A DNA stretch of 64,000 bases from a virus. Where the stretch lies: positions 1 to 64,000 of the IMG/VR virus record IMGVR_UViG_3300042445_001604; one strand, written 5' to 3'. A model generated the notes under the pieces. That model was not told the origin of the DNA. It saw only the letters and a program-made list of their open reading frames with translations, and did no database searches. Both the position numbers and the translations under genes were made by a program. Shown piece after piece: positions 10,401-20,400 of the stretch. The stretch's first letter is position 1, and each line of letters starts with the position of its first letter.

Positions 10401-11731
10401 ATTTTGTAGACCCCGTTGGGAATTCGGCTCCCGTACTGGTAGCCAATCGGAGTCGTGACCTCAACATAGTCGTCTACGGAAAACTCGTGGTCGGTAGCGG
10501 TACTCATTTTAATCTTGCCAAGAACAATTTTTCCGTCTTCGTCAGCAACAGTCGCAGTTGCTGAAACTTTGACTACCTCTTTATCTTTGACAGCGACAGA
10601 GGTCTCAGCAAGTGTCCCGCTCTGTAGGAACGTAAATTTCTTTGGCGTGACAACTCGTCGGACTGGGTGCTCTCCGTTGAGAGTGGAGTCAACATTTTCA
10701 ATACGAACATCTTGACCCTCGGTCAAGTTATGCGGGACGGACGTAGTAATACTGGCTATTCCGTTACTAATCTGCTTGAGAGTGATGTCGGTGTAGTACG
10801 TTACACCAGGTTCAATATAGGCGTTAGGGAATTCAATGCCAGAGAAGTCGTTCATTACGGCGTCAATCAGTTTACGAATGTAGTCATACGTATCTGTGTT
10901 GATAGTAATAGTGAGACCATAGTACGTTCCCTCAGGAATACTTCGCGTAACCGAACCAGTCACGGTTGTCTGGTCGATATTAGAGCCAGTAATTTGCACC
11001 GTAAATAAATTGTTGGCAGAGTCAATAACAGATGCAACAGTAAACCGCCCAGTAAACTCTGCGTACAGTTCAACTACTATATCAACAACGTCACCCTTCT
11101 TCAGGTGATGAAATCCGTCAGTCTCAAATGTGACCGTGTTACTAGAGCGAGTAATTGCTACTACATCCGCGACAGTATTCACATTCTGCATTGTGAAAGT
11201 CCCAGTAGTTGGCGTCTCATCATTTCCAACTTTGTAGTAGTTGTTATGTTTGATGTCGTCTGCACTTTGAAAACTCAAGTAGAACGAAGAGCCAACCCGA
11301 AGAGGTTCGGTCATTCCAAAGTCGAGCGTGATTTTTCCAAGACCATTGGCATCGACAGTAAGAATTCCACCGAACTCGTGGTTCCACGTCTTCCAGATAC
11401 GACGGTGGTAGAAGTAACTAGTGAACTCACTGGCACTCACTTGGAGCGAACGGCTGACAATGTCGTAGTCACGTTGCCAAATAATTCCGCCCCAAACGCA
11501 GACCCCGTCTCGAACAACAAATAGAGCCGTGTTTCCAGGCATTGTTGATTCATAGAGATTGAGTGGTTCCGTTTGAGGGTTGATAGCAATGGAACCACCA
11601 AAACGACCAGCACCCTTAATGGCACGTTCATAGGTGACTCCCTGAAATGGCACTTCAGCAAGAATCTCGTTACTTAAGAGGTCAGCAGTGAAATACCTGT
11701 ATACAGGTGCTTTCGTGTTAGTCTCTGCCAT
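7460..11731 (-). CDS. Minor tail protein / tail hub with inserted beta-module array
   Basis: The 1,423-residue product begins and ends like the hub protein of actinophage tails (ReqiPepy6 Gp37-like family, by resemblance). The N-terminal about 150 residues (MAETNTKAPVYRYFTADLLS...) and the last about 254 residues (from GYSGVDVKPTLYRGFE) look like two halves of one domain. Between them lie about eleven copies of a 60-90 residue beta module. Each has a motif such as AAHGFSVGNRVTISG or EPHSYAVGDSVTVAG. This array makes the protein about twice the usual length. ATG 11731 follows an ACGAAAGACTGG leader. Confidence 0.75.
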   Translation of the reverse strand: MAETNTKAPVYRYFTADLLSNEILAEVPFQGVTYERAIKGAGRFGGSIAINPQTEPLNLYESTMPGNTALFVVRDGVCVWGGIIWQRDYDIVSRSLQVSASEFTSYFYHRRIWKTWNHEFGGILTVDANGLGKITLDFGMTEPLRVGSSFYLSFQSADDIKHNNYYKVGNDETPTTGTFTMQNVNTVADVVAITRSSNTVTFETDGFHHLKKGDVVDIVVELYAEFTGRFTVASVIDSANNLFTVQITGSNIDQTTVTGSVTRSIPEGTYYGLTITINTDTYDYIRKLIDAVMNDFSGIEFPNAYIEPGVTYYTDITLKQISNGIASITTSVPHNLTEGQDVRIENVDSTLNGEHPVRRVVTPKKFTFLQSGTLAETSVAVKDKEVVKVSATATVADEDGKIVLGKIKMSTATDHEFSVDDYVEVTTPIGYQYGSRIPNGVYKITKVTAKTFSYVNGSGQAIPATTFGDAQATVSSTSFDVAQAYVASDKVTIVTAEPHSYAVGDSVTVAGASPYHEIKTRSIDYYPQNTTVGISTITRVGNVVTVDTSAPHDLSQYELVNITGVTTATALNLTGAIVASIVDSTTFTYVTVASGSASAVVGSVEKYPLATLTASAEHHLQAGDTISVSGLTESVPVQAIEYVVNGNQTGVTVNNSAQTNNTVTLTTTAAHGFSVGNRVTISGTTRGSGKFNGTFEILTIPTTSSLTYKIDTKQTVASGVETGTILGFSYAIITTSAPHNFKRNSSLTFSDVLENYRVSKRSRTNGVVTLTTTTNHNIQASDEITVSGLYETTSSTQRRLIEGVATLTVPNTMGLAVNDKITVKNVAEEYTVTSASRKKNVIKLTLGEAHNIKVGDDITLTSIANKFYGPDADQRKEKNITTVTGQIVEFEFASSPTDAQKNVTIGATSVNATVTQVKSIFDGSHTISAVTPTSLSYSVGDPDVVSNLPLKAEAGTVQYLSPMNGKYTVASAPTAKTFTYSQGDAGGSDDLNNGDALRDNDNSPYPTVVVPSPIPSSSTVYDASTNTKFKVDISGLGLRTVPDSPVTSGSVESAMSVFNGTKQVVSVPTDNPLALSYSADRNLSGVSSSTQSVNNYAYFRPTDLFNAATKTITDVVEADNSFSFVKSHSDVPVYPIAGKGSAVVRPVAISRTYGGFPGNADIGLNFSTRGYSGVDVKPTLYRGFELVSVGEALDKYSDSIDGFEYRIDCSFDETTQSFTKTFVLIPINYPDPPAAGELSPLSRFGADRYVFEYPGNISNVAINESAENSSTRFFALGENDAGSDVGANYSAASDTELLGFDSFGRKWPLLDDDEKIDNTDDKNVLYAYANKYMKEARPPDAEITIALNGALEPAVGSYAPGDWCAIVIDDAFVRARLATDLEPRDNVLVRKIEAYSVSVPDGVTFPEKVTLKVVPEWEVDKRG

Positions 11732-11767
11732 ACCAGTCTTTCGTTTTACGACAACTCTATTGTACCA

Positions 11768-14605
11768 CTAACCAATCCACCCAGAACGGTAGATAACCTC
11801 CATTTTAGTGTCAGAGTCGCTGGTCACGCGAGTCACACTGTCGGTCGGATTTGCCACGGTCTTCACCGAAACATCCACGTCTGCGGTGGCTGCGGTGTCA
11901 GCAGCAGAAGCAATTGTTGCCGTAGTTCTGGTGAACCTAAACTTTCTTGTGGCAGTGACTGTAGCGGACGTGTCCGCTGCTGAGGTAATAGTCCCTGTAG
12001 CGGTGTGGGTGAAAGTAAGCACGGTGGTCGTCAATCCCCCGGCTAGAACCACCCAAGTCCCATTCAAAACGCCACTACCGTTTGTGCTTCCCGCCAGCAC
12101 AAAGGAGTCACCTGTGGTCAGACCGTGAGCAGTTCCAGTAGTGACAGTTACTGTATACCCAGAGCGAGCAGTGAGAGTGGCGGACGCGGGCGGGTTGATA
12201 GTCCACTGTCCGTTGAACACACCAGAACCGTTTGTGCTTCCTTGGATAGTGACAGTGTCGCCAGACTGGAAGTAGTGGTCTGCCACTGTAGTCACCGTGA
12301 CAACAGTAGTTGCTTGTTCAGTAGCACTAATCGCCGCCTTGAGCCCACCAACTACTGGGTACTTGATTGTTTTGTAGTCAGGGACGACCCGCACAACATC
12401 GTTGCCGATGTTCTTGTTGAATATCTGCTGATTTGTGGTGTTGACAATCGTACCAGTGGCAGCACTTGCTTCTTGACTGGTAGCCACTTTTGCGTAACTT
12501 AGCGTGTAGTCGGTTACGGCAGTGATAGGGCCCTGTGTGACGTTGAACGAAGTCTGACTGAGGTTGGTAGTCGTACCCCCGGATGCGATATCCAACGCAC
12601 CACCCGTGTATGTGGTAGTGGTGTAGGTGAAAGTATCCGTTGACGCACCGGGCACCGTGACACTGGCACCAAGCGTATTGAGTTCGGCGTTGGTTAGGTT
12701 GCCCACCACAATTCCAGATGAAGGGGTAGCCTCTAATAAAGTACCAGAGCGCAGATAGGTGAATGTAAACGGACTAACTATCGTCACCGAGTCGATGGTG
12801 TCAGTAATAATTCCATCAGAGTCGGCAAGGTCTTGATTTGTTTTGTTAGTAACAACTGCAGAACCAGACTCTGCGGAAACCTGCGTTTCGTCAAGGTTGG
12901 TGACAGTCTTTGCATACGTGAAACTGTCAGACTGCACACTAGTAATAGTTGCAGTGGCAGTAGAGAGTTCAGTGTTAGTTGCATTGGTAATTGCCGTCGA
13001 GGCTGCCAAAGTTTGAATGGATGTGTCGAGCGGGGTCCCGTACCCGATATCGGACTCGGACCCTCCGTTAGGGGTCTTGGTAAAGCCGTATTCAGTCCCA
13101 GCCGTAAGGTTGTCCGCTACAAATGTGGTGATGTTAGCGCTAACCACCACACTTACGCCAGTATTTTTATTTGTGACCGTGTAACTAGTTGCACCCGCGT
13201 TAGCAGTCCATGTGACAGTAAGACGCCCAGCAACGGTGGTGCTGGCAACCACACTGGGCGCACCACTAACAGTTATTGCTGTTTCAGCGGCCGAGGCAGA
13301 CGCTACTCCGTATTGGTCAGGTGTTTGAGCAATACCAATCGCGTTGTATGCGCGGACATAATATGAGTACTCGGTACCAACAGTTCGCCCAGTGTGCGAA
13401 TAAGTTGTTCCTGTTCCCGCTTGGTCGACAACAAGCGTGTCCGTGTTGGCATCGTAGATTCGATAACCAGAGATTGTACCACCAGAGTCTGCAGGGGCAG
13501 TCCATGCCAAGTTGAGTACCCCTGATGTAAGGGCATCGGGGGTCACAGTGAGGTTGGTCGGTGCAGTTGGGTTGCCCGATGCCTTACCTGACACTGCTGA
13601 AGACACTGTCCCTGTTCCGTTGACATTGACGGCAGCCACCGTGAACGAGGATGTGGCAAGTTCCGTAAGCCCCGTTACAACATAGTCGGGAGTTGAAGCG
13701 AGCGACGTCCCGCCTAGGGCTCCTTGGTACACACCGTTGACATAGATGTAGTAGTTAGTGATGGCTGAGCCACCGTCGCTAGTTGGCACAGTCCAACTCA
13801 ACTCAACCGCGCCTATAACCGTTGTGCTGGTAGTTGCGGTCAATCCTTGTGGTGCAGTGGGAACAGTTACTGGCGGGGCAATATATGGTGCAGTTGCAGT
13901 AGCCGTATTCGAGTCAACGCTCTGAGTTCCAGCAGTATCGGTAACAAGGTTGCGAGCACGAACAACAAAATTATAGGAAGTGTTGGCAGTAAGACCCGTA
14001 GCAGAGTATGTGGTGCCAGCAGTGCTTCCAAGAAGAGTGTACGTTGAACCAGAGAGTGTGTATACGTTGTAGATGGTGACGGCAGAGCCACCATCATCAG
14101 ACGGGGACAGCCATGAGAGTTCAACCCTGCCTGTCTGTGTTGTACTGGAGGTGGCAGTAAGAGTACGGGGGGCAGTGGGGGACTCTATGTAGGTGTAGGC
14201 ACCACCAATAGTTCCAGCCCATGAGCCAGCACCATTAGAAATAGTAGTTGTACCAGAACCATTTCGACTAAAGTACAAACCGTCACTGTTGTCAGACGTA
14301 CCAAACGCCACAGTTGAGCCATTAGAAATATACAGGGCAGATGTGAGGTCAGCATATCCCGTGGCACCTGGGGTGGAGTCAGCACTACGACTAATCGTGC
14401 CAGTCTTTTTTCCGCCAGCGTAAAGTTTTAGGGTGACAGTTGTTGTGTATCCTGCAACATTGATATTAACGCGCGTGATAAGTTGCGGACCTTTTCCATT
14501 AGCAGCAACACGGCGGGCAGGCACACTGACGTTTGAAGAAAGAATTTGATTGGTGTAGTCAAACCACGAGTTATAGGTTGACCCACCAAAGCCTACATTA
14601 GTCAT
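11768..14605 (-). CDS. Minor tail protein with fibronectin type III domains
   Basis: The 945-residue product has a beta-rich N-terminal domain (about 1-135) and then four FN3-like repeats (about 140-525). These are recognised by openings such as PTAPRTLTATSSTTQTG, ELSWLSPSDDGGSAV and YNFVVRARN. The C-terminal third contains shorter repeats (about 530-750) and two copies of the 'HG..TGD...GSTNGSGV.NG.W' beta module. FN3 domains in phage tails are thought to bind cell-surface carbohydrate or proteins. It sits between the hub and the distal-tail-like gene, all in one direction. Confidence 0.78.
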   Translation of the reverse strand: MTNVGFGGSTYNSWFDYTNQILSSNVSVPARRVAANGKGPQLITRVNINVAGYTTTVTLKLYAGGKKTGTISRSADSTPGATGYADLTSALYISNGSTVAFGTSDNSDGLYFSRNGSGTTTISNGAGSWAGTIGGAYTYIESPTAPRTLTATSSTTQTGRVELSWLSPSDDGGSAVTIYNVYTLSGSTYTLLGSTAGTTYSATGLTANTSYNFVVRARNLVTDTAGTQSVDSNTATATAPYIAPPVTVPTAPQGLTATTSTTVIGAVELSWTVPTSDGGSAITNYYIYVNGVYQGALGGTSLASTPDYVVTGLTELATSSFTVAAVNVNGTGTVSSAVSGKASGNPTAPTNLTVTPDALTSGVLNLAWTAPADSGGTISGYRIYDANTDTLVVDQAGTGTTYSHTGRTVGTEYSYYVRAYNAIGIAQTPDQYGVASASAAETAITVSGAPSVVASTTVAGRLTVTWTANAGATSYTVTNKNTGVSVVVSANITTFVADNLTAGTEYGFTKTPNGGSESDIGYGTPLDTSIQTLAASTAITNATNTELSTATATITSVQSDSFTYAKTVTNLDETQVSAESGSAVVTNKTNQDLADSDGIITDTIDSVTIVSPFTFTYLRSGTLLEATPSSGIVVGNLTNAELNTLGASVTVPGASTDTFTYTTTTYTGGALDIASGGTTTNLSQTSFNVTQGPITAVTDYTLSYAKVATSQEASAATGTIVNTTNQQIFNKNIGNDVVRVVPDYKTIKYPVVGGLKAAISATEQATTVVTVTTVADHYFQSGDTVTIQGSTNGSGVFNGQWTINPPASATLTARSGYTVTVTTGTAHGLTTGDSFVLAGSTNGSGVLNGTWVVLAGGLTTTVLTFTHTATGTITSAADTSATVTATRKFRFTRTTATIASAADTAATADVDVSVKTVANPTDSVTRVTSDSDTKMEVIYRSGWIG

Positions 14606-14611
14606 ATCTGG

Positions 14612-17458
14612 CTACCTCGCGTACGTCAGGGTCGTGGATGTCGTACCAGTCAGCGTCTTAGTTGCTGTGCCGTCGGCATCGGTAATGGTCTGGTTAGTGA
14701 CGTTAGTGACAGTTCCTGTGTCCCCCATAGAACCGACAGCAGTGTTGCTTCCGTAATACAGATATGTGAATGTGTTGGCGGTGACAGTATTAATGAAGAA
14801 AGTCCCGTTACTTCCCGTATTAGTCACGGCAGCCACCGTAATTTTGTCACCAACATCAAATCCGTGAGCATTAGACGTAATAGTTACCGTGTAATACTCC
14901 CCTGACACAGTTGAGCCACCAAACTTATAGTTAGAAATAGTTTTTGAGACAGGAAGCGTCAGTGTCACAGAATCTTTAGCGGAGAAACCGTGGGCGGACG
15001 AAGTGTCCAGAGTCACCGTAGTAGGAGTGAGAGTCTTGCTTGTGAACGATGACGAGGTTGGAAGTGCAACATCAATTACGTCTCCGACAGAAAAGTTATG
15101 TGGAGTCTGCGTGTGAAGTGTCACAACATTGCTGACCGCTTTTTTCTTCACAACAAAGTTGCTAATAGGCATGACGATTGAGATGCTGTCACCAACAGAG
15201 AACCCGTGAGCCTGAGCGGTTGTCAGCGTAACGGAAGTCGGAGTCGCCGACTTACCCGTGATTGTTGCGGTAAGAGGTAAGGCAACTTGGACCGTGTCGC
15301 TGGTTGCAATCCCGTGAGCACCAGCAGTAGTAATAGTTATCGTGTCTATGCCACCGCTCGGACTGTCAAGCACAACTTTTTTATTCGAAACTGAAGCCTC
15401 AGTAGTAACTTGTACAGTAATCTTGTCGCCAACCGCGTATCCATGAGGCTCTTCGGTGGTAAGAGTTGCCACATTGCTCGTCAATGATTTAATGGCAATG
15501 TCTTTCGACTCGGGAAGCGCCACCGTGACTGACTCGCCGACTCCAAGTTGGTGGGCTCGGTCAAAGACGAGGGTGGCGAGAGAGACGGTGGCAAGCCCCG
15601 TGTCTGGGTCCACGCTCGCAGTGCCACTAGAAGTGTGAGTAAACGAGAATGTATTTGCTGTAACTGCAGTAATTGTCCACGAACCATCGAATGTGTTAGA
15701 CGTTGTCCCCTTGACAATAACTGGATAGTCCACAATAAAGTTGTGGTTGACGGATGTGGTCATCGTGACCGTTGAGCCAGAGCGGACAGATTTAATGATT
15801 GAAAATTCAAGCGTCTCATAAGACTTTTTACGCACCTTGTAAGGCACAATGTTTTCACGGAAGTCAACGTCGTTGTATCCCTGCTCAAACTTGAACCAAT
15901 CAATAAGAGGCTCAAGTTTTGAACGATGACCAGTGGAATCGTCGTTAAAGACAACGGTGTGATTGTAGGTGTCAATACTGAGTACGTCAGCAGTTTGCAA
16001 GCCCGCAGTAGCACCACTCAGGGTCACAGCACTAGAATCTGCGCCAACATAGTCATAAGTAAATGCGTAGGGGGATTCGTTAGAAACAGACGTTACGGTA
16101 ATAACACCATCAGCAGGCGCAAATTGCGGAGAGGGAATGTTTGACACTTCAAGGACATCTCCAACTTCTGCACCAGAGATGTAGTCAGTAACTGCCGTCA
16201 CAACATTGTCTGAGCGTGACACTTCGGTAATGTCGCAGACAGTTCCTGCTCCGCGTAGGCTAAATGCTGTTGTGACAAGTTCTTCAGCGAACTTACTAGT
16301 CGAACTGACAGTAGAGCCAGCGCCCAGCGGGCCAGTCAATTCTACATAGCCAGTGACACGAGTGTTCCCTTCATTTTCCAGACTGACAGAGTCGTTAGCA
16401 CCAGATATAAGAGAACTGGTTCCGTCTTGACTTTCATCGTTCCAGTAGTATTTGACAGGGTCAGGGGCACGCAACGGAATGGAGAACTCGGTTCGTCCAC
16501 GAGCATTGACGGTCTGAATTTGAGGTTGACCAACAAGCCACACCTTAGAGGCCCGAGTCGGCTTCTCATTCGTTCTGAGCCACGCAGACTTTCGTACAAG
16601 ATTGATGGCCTGAATTAGTTTATCGCGAGACTGAGGGATAAAGGACGGGTCTTGTGGAACAAAGACACCAGAAAGAGTAATTTGACGGGCAGAGAATCGA
16701 CCAGAAATATCGTACGAACCGTCCTCGGTACCACGGGTAATGTCGGGGACCTCAGGGGATGCTGTTGTCCACCAGCCATCAATCTCGGTGCACACCCAAA
16801 CAGTCCCATTTTCGTCAATAGTGTTGAGGACCAAGTCAGCAATAGCAATATCAGCATTAAGTTGCATACCCGTAATGTTTGGGACTGGCACTGGCCTGAG
16901 TGCTGTGTTGACTAGTGCAGTTTCTCGGCCTTGAGTAAAGTTATTGAAGAACTCGCCAACAAAATCATCTGCCTCCAACAGCCACCCATCAAGTAGGAAC
17001 ACTTGTTGAGCGAGCCCGATTATCTCCTGTTTTACAGAAAGATATGCTTTTGTGGCAGTACTAGGTGCGACAGCAACTAGTGCTAGTCGTTTCTCTTCCC
17101 AATCGCTACTGATGAGGACATTGACAACATCCGACATATTCGTTGAGATGAGAACGTCTCCATCGGTATACCACTCCACATACAAACGGAGAGAGGTGTC
17201 CTGAGTCTCGGATGGCTGGAATGCAGGAATATATGCATAAACCGAAATCGAATAGCGTTGATTGGGAGACACAGACAATGGGGAAGAACTTCGTATGCCA
17301 GCACCAGCAGACCCAGATACGTTGGTAATTTTGAATGAGGTGCTACCAAAATACGCAGAAGTCTCTTCAACCGATAAGGTTGCCCCACCAAGAGCAGTCC
17401 ACCCAACAGTGCTACTCCCAAAGGCGGAGGGATTAGGAATTAGGTTTGTTCTAGCCAT
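14612..17458 (-). CDS. Distal-tail-like minor tail protein with C-terminal beta modules
   Basis: 948 residues. The N-terminus (MARTNLIPNPSAFGSS...) resembles a carbohydrate-binding jelly roll. The middle (about 195-345, around PDITRGTEDGSYDISG to IPLRAPDPVKYYW) looks like a phage distal tail (Dit-like) domain. The C-terminal 500 residues carry about nine beta modules (QAHGFSVGDSISI, EPHGYAVGDKITV and others). It starts at ATG 17458, sharing a base with the tape measure stop, as expected for the gene after the tape measure. It probably forms the tail tip ring that anchors the hub. Confidence 0.75.
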   Translation of the reverse strand: MARTNLIPNPSAFGSSTVGWTALGGATLSVEETSAYFGSTSFKITNVSGSAGAGIRSSSPLSVSPNQRYSISVYAYIPAFQPSETQDTSLRLYVEWYTDGDVLISTNMSDVVNVLISSDWEEKRLALVAVAPSTATKAYLSVKQEIIGLAQQVFLLDGWLLEADDFVGEFFNNFTQGRETALVNTALRPVPVPNITGMQLNADIAIADLVLNTIDENGTVWVCTEIDGWWTTASPEVPDITRGTEDGSYDISGRFSARQITLSGVFVPQDPSFIPQSRDKLIQAINLVRKSAWLRTNEKPTRASKVWLVGQPQIQTVNARGRTEFSIPLRAPDPVKYYWNDESQDGTSSLISGANDSVSLENEGNTRVTGYVELTGPLGAGSTVSSTSKFAEELVTTAFSLRGAGTVCDITEVSRSDNVVTAVTDYISGAEVGDVLEVSNIPSPQFAPADGVITVTSVSNESPYAFTYDYVGADSSAVTLSGATAGLQTADVLSIDTYNHTVVFNDDSTGHRSKLEPLIDWFKFEQGYNDVDFRENIVPYKVRKKSYETLEFSIIKSVRSGSTVTMTTSVNHNFIVDYPVIVKGTTSNTFDGSWTITAVTANTFSFTHTSSGTASVDPDTGLATVSLATLVFDRAHQLGVGESVTVALPESKDIAIKSLTSNVATLTTEEPHGYAVGDKITVQVTTEASVSNKKVVLDSPSGGIDTITITTAGAHGIATSDTVQVALPLTATITGKSATPTSVTLTTAQAHGFSVGDSISIVMPISNFVVKKKAVSNVVTLHTQTPHNFSVGDVIDVALPTSSSFTSKTLTPTTVTLDTSSAHGFSAKDSVTLTLPVSKTISNYKFGGSTVSGEYYTVTITSNAHGFDVGDKITVAAVTNTGSNGTFFINTVTANTFTYLYYGSNTAVGSMGDTGTVTNVTNQTITDADGTATKTLTGTTSTTLTYAR

Positions 17459-20400
17459 TAGTACATCGAACCCTTACGCATCAACTTTGTAATTTCTTGC
17501 GACACCGCACCAGCAAGTGCACGCTCGTCCATTCCAGGCGACGGGTTGACAGTGATACTGACACCGCCCATGTTCATGCCAAGGCGACTCGCCGCTTCTC
17601 TTACTATACCACGATTGCGCTCTTCCGAGCCCTTACGCCCAGAAACAAAGGCTTCCCAACCAGTTTCAGGTTCGGCAAACTTGTACATTGGACGTGCCAT
17701 TGAGCGGTACACTCCCTCAGCGATACCGCCAGAAGCAAATGCGGTTCCCTTGACGTGGTCGTCAAAACCACCAAACGCCCGAATCATATTGCCACCCACA
17801 CCTCCAACCATTGCAACAGTTCCTCCGACCTTACGAATAAAATCGTTTAAGTTCTTCTGTGCAGTGTCAGTTTTCAATTTAAGTTCAGCCACTGTCAATA
17901 TCGGAACAAAGCCAAGTTGTTTGACAAAGGCGTTAACTTCATCTGCAGAGAGACCAGCATTAATTGCCGTTTGCTTGAGTGCCTCATAGTTTTCCATGTA
18001 GCGTGCAGTTGCTTGTTCTATTGGGACGCCAGATTCAATGTCTTGTTTCATCTTATCTTTGACAGCCTGCGCTGCGGCGATAATAGCAGTTTTATTCGCG
18101 TCTGCTGCTTCAGAGTTCCCGAGGAGTTCTGTACCGTTCTGGCTGAGCGCATCTGACAGTTGACGTTGCGAATCTCGGAAGGCAATGTCGCCCTCAATAG
18201 AGGTTACAACTGTCTCATTGAGGGTCGTCAGGTGGTCTCTGAGTGTCACAACTTTTGGTGAGACACCCTCAGCGGAGGAGCCGACAGCGTCCATAGAGTC
18301 AGCCGTACCATACATACTTGCTGTAGTTGTATCTGCCGAAGAACTTACGCCATCCAAACCAGAAGATGCCGTAGATGTGCCCGTCTCTACCCGAGTACCC
18401 CACTCAAGAACACCATCGCCCAAGCCAAGCAACTCACCAAACCAGTCCACAACAAATGAGATGGCATCAATAAGGAATACCAAGACATTGACTAACAACT
18501 CAATTGCTGGCATCAGCAGGTTCAATATCGTGCCCGCACTTCCAGCCATAAATTCCATCAGTTTACCAAGCAGAGGAATAAGAAGTTTGGCAAGGTTCAT
18601 AATCAGTGGCATTACTGCGTCCACTACCCTCCCAAACAGGGCTGAGAGTTGACTAAATACTGGTGCCAGTCCAGCGAATACAGACTTGATTTTGTCAAAT
18701 GTATCTGTAAAAATTTTCTTGAATTCTTCATTGGAACTCGCAAGTTCCATGAATCCAACAACAAGCGCCGCCACTAGTGTGATGATAGCGCCAATTCCTG
18801 CAGCCTTTAGTGCCAATCCAAGTAGTCTTATAGATGCACCAAGCAAGATGGTCCCCGCCGATGCTAGAGCAGCGGCTGGCCCAACCGTAAACATTTGTGC
18901 AATCAAGCCCAAAAGAATCATTCCTGTTCTACCGATTGCATTGTATAACGGACCAATGAGCACCTTAGAGAACAACTGGAAAATACCAACCGCAGCCGCG
19001 ACTACGGTTATTAGTCCGATGAGTGCACCGACAAGAACATTAAACGCAAACTTTACCCCATTGGCTACAGACTGAAGCGCAAGGAATGTACCAAGTAGCG
19101 GACCAATCTGAGCAAGAAGTGTTTGGAACCACGCCTTCTCAACAAGATTAGCCACTGTAGTTGCGACACTCGTGAGAGTTCCGAGGAACGCGTCAATCTG
19201 CTCTGTGTCCACAAACGCTGCGAAGATTCTGAGAATCTGTACAGTCAACTCCGCAAGGGAGGGGGCAGCGTCAAGTAGTGCCATAGCAATTTTACGGATA
19301 GACGGCTCTGCTTGCTTGAGAATTTCAAACATCTCACCGACAGCGGGGTTAGCACCCATATCAATAAGAATTCGACCCATTTGCCCAAAAAACTCTAGCA
19401 TCGGCTTGACGTTCTCATTGACCGCTGCAAAGTAGTCTTTGAGGCCAGAACCGTTGACCCCGTCACGCAAATCATTGGCTGCACGGAGGCCGTCCGTGAG
19501 CCAGACAACCATCTCTCGGCCCGGAGAACCGTCCCCAAGGTTGGCTCCAATAATCTGACCAATTAGTCGGAATACTTCACCAAAGTACGCACCAAATTCG
19601 GCAGCAGCGTCTCCAGCAGTTTGGAAAAACTGAGCGAGACTTCCATCCTTGTCTAGGTCTTTGAGATAGTTGTTGAAGTTCTCAAAACCCTCCACAATCC
19701 AGTTGACAAATCGCTCCGCAACAGGAGCAGCCGCGTTCATTAGGCGGATAAAAATTTGCGTCAAAAGACCAAATGCTTCAGCCAATGGCCCAAGAAGTCT
19801 TGCTGAGTTTTCAAAGAATATACTAATAAGTTCTATTCCTTCAGCAGACGCCAAGAAATCAGCAACTCGCACTGCAGCAACTCCCAAGGCACCGCCAATT
19901 TTTGCCAGACCGTCTCCAATAGTTGGCAAGACCTTTGTAGCAAAAGTATTAATGGCACCGCTCAGTAGGGGCAAGAATGCAGCAGCCACCTGCTCTTGTA
20001 CTGCCTCAAATAGTGGCTTAAGTTTGAAGACTTCTTTAACAAACTCTTTTTGAGACTTAGTGAGACCCTCAAATGGGTCAGCCCCGCCCCCTGCTGTAGC
20101 GCTCTTGCGAGCCTCAGCAAGTGCTCGCTCTGCCTCGAGTTGTGCGCGGAGCCCATCACGGACTGTGCGGGCAAGGTCTGCTTCTGCTTCAGCCAATTCA
20201 CGGCGAGCATCGATGACATCTTGAGTTCCCTCGACGCCACTCTCTACGTACCGCTCTTGCTCGGCAGCAATGTCTGCGTTGGCATCTAGCGCCTGACGAT
20301 ACTGCAGTTCTGCTTGGGCGAACGCAAGTTCTGCCTCACGGCGGATACGCGAGTTTGGCGGGAGGTCCTGCACGCGGGCGAGTTCTTCTCTAGCCCGTTC

